Shown here in pieces: positions 58,646 to 64,000 of a stretch of 64,000 bases of DNA; positions within the stretch are counted from its first letter, which is position 1; each line of letters opens with the position of its first letter. Position numbers and translations under genes: made by a program. The notes beneath the pieces were generated by a model. The model saw nothing but the letters and a program-made list of their open reading frames with translations, had not been told where the DNA came from and searched no databases. The stretch comes from Microbacterium hominis NBRC 15708 (GTDB taxonomy: Bacteria > Actinomycetota > Actinomycetes > Actinomycetales > Microbacteriaceae), in contig NZ_BCWI01000002.1 in assembly GCF_001592125.1 (NCBI RefSeq), positions 1 to 64,000 on the forward strand. Reading direction: 5' to 3'.

Positions 58646-59620
58646 CCCGAACTGCAAGGGCTCGCGCGCGGCGCGCCGCGATCGCGGCACCCCGAGCGGC
58701 GTGTCGCGCGGCAGGCCTTGCAGTTGCGGCGGGGGCGCTTTGGCTGCGCGGGATGACGGGGCGCGGGGCGTTTCGACTCGCTGCGCTCGCTCAACGACCG
58801 GGGTGGCGCGGGATGCCGCAGGCGCGGGGCGTTTCGACTCGCTGCGCTCGCTCAACGACCGGGGGGGCGGCACAGCGGCCCGCCCGAACTGCAAGGGCTC
58901 CCGCGCGGCGCGCCGTGATCGCGGCCTCCCGAGCGGCGTGTCGCACGGCAGACCTTGTAGTTGCGGCGCGGATGCCGGGGTGGGTTCGGGCGCGGGATGC
59001 CGGGGGTGGTGGCGCGGGATGCGGGATGCGCCGGCTCGGGACGCGGCAGGTGCGGGGCGTTTCGACTCGCTGCGCTCGCTCAACGACCGGGGGGCACGCG
59101 GCGGCCCGCCCGAACTGCAAGGACTCGCGCGCGGCGCGCCGTGATCGCGGCACCCCGTGCGGCGTGTCGCCCGGCGGGCCTTGCAGGTGCGGCGCGGGGT
59201 GCCGGCGGCGGGGGTGCGGGCGCGGGATGCCGCAGGCGCGGGGCGGTTCGACTCGCTGCGCTCGCTCAACGACCGGGGGGGCACGCAGCGGCCCGCCCGA
59301 ACTGCAAGGGCTCCCGCGCGGCGCGCCGTGATCGCGACATCCCGAGCGGCGTGTCGCGCGGTGGGCCTTGCAGTTACGGCGTGGGATGCCGCAGGTGCGG
59401 GGCGTTTCGACTCGCTGCGCTCGCTCAACGACCGGGGGGCACGCAGCGGCCCGCCCGAACTGCAAGGGCTCGCGCACGGCGCGCCGTCATCGCGGCACCC
59501 CGTGCGGCGTGTCGCGCGGCAGGCCTTGCAGTTGCGGCGCAGGACGCGGCGCGGGACGCCGGCGCGGGGCCGCAGGCGCGGCGCGTTTCGACTCGCTGCG
59601 CTCGCTCAACGGCCGGGGGC
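58646..59620. repeat. Alternating array of two palindromic repeats (A and B)
   Basis: About 1 kb with no credible gene. Unit A (about 87 bp, ends CGAACTGCAAGG and CCTTGCAGTTGCGG) occurs near 58646-58731, 58881-58968, 59105-59194, 59292-59380 and 59451-59539. Unit B (about 43 bp, GCGGGGCGTTTCGACTCGCT … GACCGGGG) occurs near 58761-58804, 58822-58866, 59051-59093, 59237-59280, 59396-59438 and 59575-59620. The order is A-B-B-A-B-A-B-A-B-A-B, all in the same orientation. Unit A has 10-bp terminal inverted repeats and a GGCGCGCC/CGATCG-rich core. Open frames across it are artefacts of GC bias. Confidence 0.9.
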
Positions 59621-59639
59621 GCGGCGGGCGGGCGGCGGG

Positions 59640-61379
59640 TCAGGCGGTCTCGCCGGAGGCGACCGTCTCGGCGAGCGCGTGCACGCGCGGCAGGTGGTGT
59701 GCGCCGTAGAAGTCGGCGGCCGTCAGCCGGGCGGCATCCGCCTCGTCCGCACCCTCGTCCGCCCCCTCGTGGGCCGCGACGGCCACGACGGCCAGCGCGT
59801 GCATCCACCCGCCGGCCAGCACGCCGAGGAGCATGAGGTACGGCACGCTGACGGCGTGGGCGTCCCGCGGCGAGGAGCCGAACGCGACCATCGCCGCGGT
59901 GGCGCGACGGGCGGCATCCACGGCCCGCTCGAGACGGTCGGCCGTGCGCGCCGCGACGTCGCCGCCGGCGGCCCGCAGGGCGTCGACCGTCCGCTCGATG
60001 TCAGCGAACAGCGCGGCCGCCGTAGCGCCCTGGTTGCGGATGACCTTGCGGCCGATGAGGTCGTTCGACTGGATCGCGGTCGTGCCCTCGTAGATCGGCA
60101 TGATCCGGGCATCGCGGTAGTGCTGCGCGACGCCCGTCTCCTCGATGAAGCCCATGCCGCCGTGCACCTGGATCGCGTCGCTGGTGAGGGCCACGGCATC
60201 CTCGGTCGACCAGCCCTTCAGGATCGGCACGAAGAACTCGGCCATCGCGAGCACGTCGGCATCCTCGGTCTGCTCGGCGCGGTCGAAGAGGTCGGCGACG
60301 TACACGCCGAGGGCGCGCATCGCGAACACCTGACTGCGCATCGACAGCAGCAGCCGCCGTACGTCGGGGTGCTCGGCGATGGGCGCGGCCCCGTCGCGTC
60401 CCAGCACGCGCCCCTGTATGCGGTCTGCGGCATATGCGCGCGCCTGCTGCAGGGCGCGGTCTGCGATCCCGGTCGCCTGGAACCCCATGGCGATGCGTGC
60501 GGAGTTCATCATGACGAACATGCCCGCGAGCCCGCCGCCGACCTCGCCGACGAGATAGCCGCTGGCGTCCTCGTAGGAGAGCACGCACGTCGGGCTGCCG
60601 TGGATGCCGAGCTTGTGCTCGACCGCGACGGTCGTGACGGCGTTGCGGGCACCGAGCGATCCGTCGGCGTCGACGAGGTACTTGGGGGCGACGAACAGCG
60701 ACAGTCCCTTCGCGCCCTCCGGAGCGCCGGGGGTGCGCGCCAGCACGAGGTGCACGATGTTCTCGGCCACGTCGTGGTCGCCCCAGGTGATGAAGATCTT
60801 CTGCCCGCGGATCGCATACGTGCCGTCGCCGCGCGGGGTCGCCGTCGTGCGGATCGCCCCCAGGTCGGTGCCGGCGGCCGGCTCGGTGAGGTTCATCGTG
60901 CCAGTCCATTGCCCCGACACCAGCTTGGTCAGGTACGTCTCGCGGAGTTCGTCGGAGGCCGCGGCATCCAGGGCGTGGATCTGCCCCGCGGTCAGCAGCC
61001 AGCAGAGCGCGAAGGCCGCGTTCGACGCGTTCCAGATCTCGCCGAGGCCCGCGCGCACCGCTCCCGGGAGCCCGTCGCCCCCCGCCGAGGCCGGCGCCTC
61101 CGCGCTGACCCATCCCGCCTCGACGAACGCGGCGTAGGCCTGGGCGAAGCCGTCGGGCAGCCGGACCTGGCCGTCGACGAGGCGTGCGCCCTCGCGGTCG
61201 CCGACCGTCTGCAGCGGGGCGAGCACGGATGCCGCGAACTCCCCGGCGCCCGCCACGATGTCGGCGCCGTCCTCCGCGGTCAGCTCCTCGCCGGTGGCGC
61301 GCGCGACGATGTCGACGCCGAACGCCTCACCGAAGAGGAAGGCGTAGTCGGCGGTGGGGGCCTGGTAGTCGGCGGCCAT
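59640..61379 (-). CDS. Acyl-CoA dehydrogenase (large, FadE5-like)
   Basis: 579 residues, the length of the large FadE class. Motifs are GTMNLTEPAAGTDLGAIRTTATP (FAD/substrate), QKIFITWGDHDVAENIVHLVLAR, HGGMGFIEETGVAQHYRDARIMPIYEGTTAIQSNDLIGRK (catalytic Glu in YEGT) and a C-terminal acyl-CoA dehydrogenase helical extension. It should oxidise acyl-CoA with FAD in beta-oxidation, passing electrons to ETF. ATG 61379 (AADYQAPT) with GAGGAGCC upstream is chosen. Expression is probably controlled by the inverted repeats flanking its -10. Confidence 0.92.
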   Translation of the reverse strand: MAADYQAPTADYAFLFGEAFGVDIVARATGEELTAEDGADIVAGAGEFAASVLAPLQTVGDREGARLVDGQVRLPDGFAQAYAAFVEAGWVSAEAPASAGGDGLPGAVRAGLGEIWNASNAAFALCWLLTAGQIHALDAAASDELRETYLTKLVSGQWTGTMNLTEPAAGTDLGAIRTTATPRGDGTYAIRGQKIFITWGDHDVAENIVHLVLARTPGAPEGAKGLSLFVAPKYLVDADGSLGARNAVTTVAVEHKLGIHGSPTCVLSYEDASGYLVGEVGGGLAGMFVMMNSARIAMGFQATGIADRALQQARAYAADRIQGRVLGRDGAAPIAEHPDVRRLLLSMRSQVFAMRALGVYVADLFDRAEQTEDADVLAMAEFFVPILKGWSTEDAVALTSDAIQVHGGMGFIEETGVAQHYRDARIMPIYEGTTAIQSNDLIGRKVIRNQGATAAALFADIERTVDALRAAGGDVAARTADRLERAVDAARRATAAMVAFGSSPRDAHAVSVPYLMLLGVLAGGWMHALAVVAVAAHEGADEGADEADAARLTAADFYGAHHLPRVHALAETVASGETA

Positions 61380-61399
61380 GGGGGCTCCTCGGTTCGGGC

Positions 61400-61445
61400 G
61401 ATACTCAGTGAGACTGCGAACCATATTAGGTGATACTGAGTGTCA
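61400..61445. promoter_or_regulatory. Promoter and paired operator of the acyl-CoA dehydrogenase gene
   Basis: TGATACTGAGTGTCA (61431-61445) is a dyad (TGAnACT-N-AGTnTCA). GATACTCAGTG (61400-61410) repeats its core in inverted form. On the minus strand TAATAT (61428-61423) between them is a likely -10. The layout suits a TetR-type fatty-acyl-responsive repressor not encoded next door. Confidence 0.6.
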
Positions 61446-61493
61446 TCGCGAGGCCTCTGTCGTCCGCGCCCGCCGAGGGACAGGATGGGGACC

Positions 61494-62540
61494 ATGCCCT
61501 ACGAGATCCCCGCCCCGATGCTCGCGAAGGCCGTCGCGGCCGTCCCCGACCCGACCAAGACGCCCGGTGGCCTGGCGTTCGAGCCGAAATGGGATGGCTT
61601 CCGCGCCCTCATCTCCTGGGACGGCACCGAGGTCGAGATCGGCTCGCGCGGCGCGAAGCCGCTCACGCGCTACTTCCCCGAGCTCGTCGCCGCCTGCGCC
61701 GAACTGCTTCCCGAGCCGTGCCTGGTCGACGGCGAGATCGTCGTCGCCCTCACCGCATCCGACGGGTCGCGCCGCCTGTCGTGGGACGCACTGTCGCAGC
61801 GCATCCACCCGGCCGCCTCGCGCGTCGCGCTGCTGAGCGCCGAGACTCCCGCGATGTTCATCGCCTTCGACCTGCTCGCGCGCGGCGACCGCGATCTGCG
61901 GGACGAGCCGTTCTCGACGCGCCGCGCGGAGCTGGAGCACCTGCTGGCCGGCGTTCCCGCGCCCCTGCACCTCACCCGGACCACGGCCGATCACGACCTC
62001 GCGACGCAGTGGCTCGCCCGCTACGAGGGTGCGGGCCTGGACGGCGTGGTGGCCAAGCCGCTCGCGGGTGCGTATGCACCCGGCAAGCGGACGATGTTCA
62101 AGATCAAGCACGCCCGCACCGCCGACGTCGTGCTCGTGGGCTACCGCATCCACAAGAGCGGCGAGGGCGTGGGCTCGCTGCTGCTGGGGCTGTACGACGA
62201 GACCGGCACCCTGCGCAACGTGGGCGGCGCGTCCGCGTTCAGCGACGCTCGGCGCCGCGAGCTCGTCGACGAGCTGGCACCGCTCGTCGTCACGGATGCC
62301 GAGGGCGCGGCGGTGACCGGAGAGACCGAGCGCTCGCGCTTCTCGGCGACGAAGGACACCTCCTTCGTGCGGCTGCGCCCCGAACGCGTGCTCGAGGTGC
62401 GCTACGACCAGCTGGAGGGGGCGCGCTTCCGGCACACGGTGCAGTTCGATCGGTGGCGACCCGACCGCGACCCGCGATCGTGCACCTTCGCGCAACTGGA
62501 GCAGGTGAGCGCGTACGACCTCGCCGACGTCCTCGCCTGA
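61494..62540 (+). CDS. ATP-dependent DNA ligase (LigC/LigD-like)
   Basis: 348 residues. The adenylation motif is EPKWDGFRALI with the nucleophilic Lys at about residue 30. LVDGEIVVAL, AFDLLARG, LDGVVAKPL and FKIKHARTADVVLVGYRI complete motifs III-V. The OB domain ends with the usual RPDRDPRSCTFAQLEQ. It is a single-domain-pair ligase without LigD polymerase or phosphoesterase parts, most like mycobacterial LigC used in repair or end joining. The start is ATG 61494 (PYEIPAPMLA); 61485 is an alternative. Confidence 0.92.
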   Translation: MPYEIPAPMLAKAVAAVPDPTKTPGGLAFEPKWDGFRALISWDGTEVEIGSRGAKPLTRYFPELVAACAELLPEPCLVDGEIVVALTASDGSRRLSWDALSQRIHPAASRVALLSAETPAMFIAFDLLARGDRDLRDEPFSTRRAELEHLLAGVPAPLHLTRTTADHDLATQWLARYEGAGLDGVVAKPLAGAYAPGKRTMFKIKHARTADVVLVGYRIHKSGEGVGSLLLGLYDETGTLRNVGGASAFSDARRRELVDELAPLVVTDAEGAAVTGETERSRFSATKDTSFVRLRPERVLEVRYDQLEGARFRHTVQFDRWRPDRDPRSCTFAQLEQVSAYDLADVLA

Positions 62541-62561
62541 GGACGCGCGGACGGCGGCGCT

Positions 62562-62599
62562 CGGATCCGGCCCGCGCAGCACCGCACGGGCCGGATCCG
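62562..62599 (+). terminator. Terminator hairpin after the DNA ligase gene
   Basis: CGGATCCGGCCCG (62562-62574) is exactly complementary to 62587-62599; 12-nt loop; followed by GCTCTTCC. Located 21 bp after the stop. Confidence 0.7.
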
Positions 62600-62814
62600 G
62601 CTCTTCCGCACGTCGCCCGCATCGGCGCCGGGTCCCGGCGGCCGGACATGCGATCCGATGGTGCGGCTGGTGAGGGACGCTCTCCCCTCCTCCGTGATGC
62701 CGACGATACGCGCGCTCGCGCCCGCGCTCATCCGTCGGCGACCGTGAAAATCGCGGCCCGTTCTCCCGGCCCGTCCCCCTCGCCGCGGCACGGCGACGAT
62801 GCGAGGATCGGACC

Positions 62815-64000
62815 ATGGTCCCCGCCCCTTCCGACGAGCCGGACGCGCCCGCGCCCGCGCCGGAGCCGACGCCGACGCAGGAGCTCGCGCTCGAACCGGT
62901 GCAGTTCATCGCGCGCACCGACGCGGTGCTGCGCCTGGGCACCCTCATGCTCGGTGCGGGCGCATCGTCGGCCCGCGTGCGCGACAGCATGGTGCGCGCG
63001 GCGGCGGCGCTCGGGATCGACGACGTGCACTGCCGCGTCGGCATGACCGACATCGTGCTCACCACCGGCCGCGGCCAGCTCTTCCGCACCCGGGTCGCCG
63101 AGGTGCCGCGTCCCGCGGTCGACGCCGACCGCATGACCGCCCTCAAGCAGCTGACGGCGCGGCTGACGCCCGGCACCACCCCGTCCGGTCTGCAGGACGA
63201 GCTGCGCCGGATCGAACGGATGCCGCGACGCTACGCGGAGCTCACCCGCGTGCTCGCGGCCGCGTTCGCCTGCGCCGCGTTCGCCCTGCTCAACAACGGC
63301 GGCTGGCAGGAGTTCGTCGCGGTGGGCATCGCCGCCGCCGCCGGTCAGTGGGTGCGCATGCTCATCCACCGCCTGCGCACCAATGAGTTCCTGCTGGTGT
63401 TCGCCTCGGCGATGACGGCCCTGCTCGTCTATCTGGCCGTCGCACAGGTCTTCGTGGCCGCGGGCGTGCCGGGCGGTCAGCACGACGCGGCCCTGACCAG
63501 CGCGGTGCTCTACCTCGTGCCGGGCTTCCCGCTCGTCACCGGCGCCCTGGATCTTGCCCGCCTGGACCTCAACGCCGGCATCGCCCGCGTCACGTACGCC
63601 GTACTGATCCTCCTCGCCACCGGAACGGCGGTGTGGGGCGTCGCGACGCTGTTCGATGCGACGGTGACCCAGGTGGCGACTCCCGAGTTCGCCGAGCCGC
63701 TCCTCTCGCTCGTGCGCCTCGCGGCGGGCTTCGTCGGCGTCCTCGGCTTCGCGCTGCTCTTCTCGACGCCGTGGGCGATCGCATTGGTCGCGGCCAGCCT
63801 CGGCGCCGTCGCGAACGTCGGGCGGCTGGCGCTCGTCGACGCGCACGTGAACCCGGCCGTCGCGGCGGCGGCCGCAGCCCTCGCGGTGGGCCTGGGGGCC
63901 TACCTGTTCGGCGAGCGCCTGCGTGCCGCCCGGGTGACCCTCACCGTGCCGGCCGTGCTGATCATGGTGCCGGGCGCGGCCGCGTACCGCTCCATCGCGG
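62815..64000 (+). CDS. Threonine/serine exporter family protein (ThrE-like), partial
   Basis: At least 395 residues; the gene runs off the window. A Pro/Glu-rich N-terminus is followed by the ThrE cytoplasmic domain (LRLGTLMLGAGASSARVRDSMVRAAAALGI … DIVLTTGRGQLFRTRVAEVPRP, about 40-110). At least eight TM helices follow, starting LTRVLAAAFACAAFALLNNGGW and including LTSAVLYLVPGFPLVTGALDLARLDLNAGIAR, a family hallmark, and a second half beginning LLFSTPWAIALVAASLGAVANVGRLAL. It is predicted to export threonine or serine. ATG 62815 lacks a strong Shine-Dalgarno. Confidence 0.88.
   Translation, partial: MVPAPSDEPDAPAPAPEPTPTQELALEPVQFIARTDAVLRLGTLMLGAGASSARVRDSMVRAAAALGIDDVHCRVGMTDIVLTTGRGQLFRTRVAEVPRPAVDADRMTALKQLTARLTPGTTPSGLQDELRRIERMPRRYAELTRVLAAAFACAAFALLNNGGWQEFVAVGIAAAAGQWVRMLIHRLRTNEFLLVFASAMTALLVYLAVAQVFVAAGVPGGQHDAALTSAVLYLVPGFPLVTGALDLARLDLNAGIARVTYAVLILLATGTAVWGVATLFDATVTQVATPEFAEPLLSLVRLAAGFVGVLGFALLFSTPWAIALVAASLGAVANVGRLALVDAHVNPAVAAAAAALAVGLGAYLFGERLRAARVTLTVPAVLIMVPGAAAYRSIA

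Noticed and set aside
58646..59620. CRISPR-like array
   Set aside because: Repeat A is long, palindromic and mutated between copies. The spacings are irregular, there are no unique equal-length spacers, and no cas genes lie nearby.
58463..59836. Long open frames encoding repeated SLSERSESKRPAPAAS- or FDSLRSLNDRG-type peptides
   Set aside because: They are read through the A/B palindromes on both strands, lack ribosome sites, and arise because stop codons are rare in this GC-rich DNA.

Overview
The window is a very GC-rich actinobacterial chromosome segment. Gene style, Actinobacteria-type regulators, a monomeric NADP isocitrate dehydrogenase, frequent apparently leaderless starts, and the recurrent TTTCGACTCGCTGCGCTCGC palindromic repeat all suggest Microbacteriaceae, most likely a Microbacterium or close relative. 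This placement is inferred from composition and gene content, not from a marker gene. I saw no rRNA, tRNA, CRISPR array, integrase, transposase or phage module, so this looks like core plus sugar-catabolic chromosome. The last gene runs off the right end.

Layout. 0.06-5.1 kb: a transglutaminase-like protein, a MarR regulator with a tandem operator controlling a flavodoxin-fold oxidoreductase, a small membrane protein and a polar amino-acid ABC importer. 5.1-10.3 kb: an EamA exporter with its GntR regulator, a CtaG-like membrane protein, and glyA-folD preceded by a probable ZTP (pfl) riboswitch. 10.3-23.4 kb: an N-acetylglucosamine/chito-oligosaccharide locus in two halves (GH20-nagA on +; ROK repressor, ABC importer, ROK kinase and nagB on -). 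The halves share a ROK-type operator and are separated by a membrane-embedded ECF sigma factor, a YrdB protein and a GlcD-like oxidase. 23.5-28.7 kb: a lipoprotein, an L,D-transpeptidase, icd and a GNAT acetyltransferase. 28.8-35.5 kb: a LacI-controlled ABC importer plus GH31 alpha-xylosidase operon with three GAAGCGCTTC operators. 35.5-42.8 kb: an AbiEi/DUF559-like gene bracketed by REP-like hairpins, a heterodimeric ABC exporter with a 31-codon small ORF upstream, and an Ada-AlkA plus Ogt alkylation-repair operon.

42.9-64 kb: a MscS channel with a cyclic-nucleotide-domain tail, co-translated with a two-TM receptor whose class III cyclase domain has lost key catalytic residues; a DUF3885-like protein; a DHA2 MFS pump; perM-like/purN/purH; an NCS2 purine permease; sucCD; a DAO-Rieske oxidoreductase with a divergent TetR; a roughly 1-kb array of two alternating palindromic repeats; an acyl-CoA dehydrogenase; an ATP-dependent DNA ligase; and the start of a ThrE-type exporter.

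The best candidates for something not well described are: (1) the one-polypeptide ECF sigma / zinc anti-sigma / membrane / PT-repeat protein; (2) the pseudo-cyclase receptor plus MscS-cNMP pair; (3) the 31-aa ORF with a strong Shine-Dalgarno ahead of the ABC exporter; (4) the alternating A/B palindrome array at 58.6-59.6 kb; and (5) similar palindromic operators ahead of both icd and sucCD.
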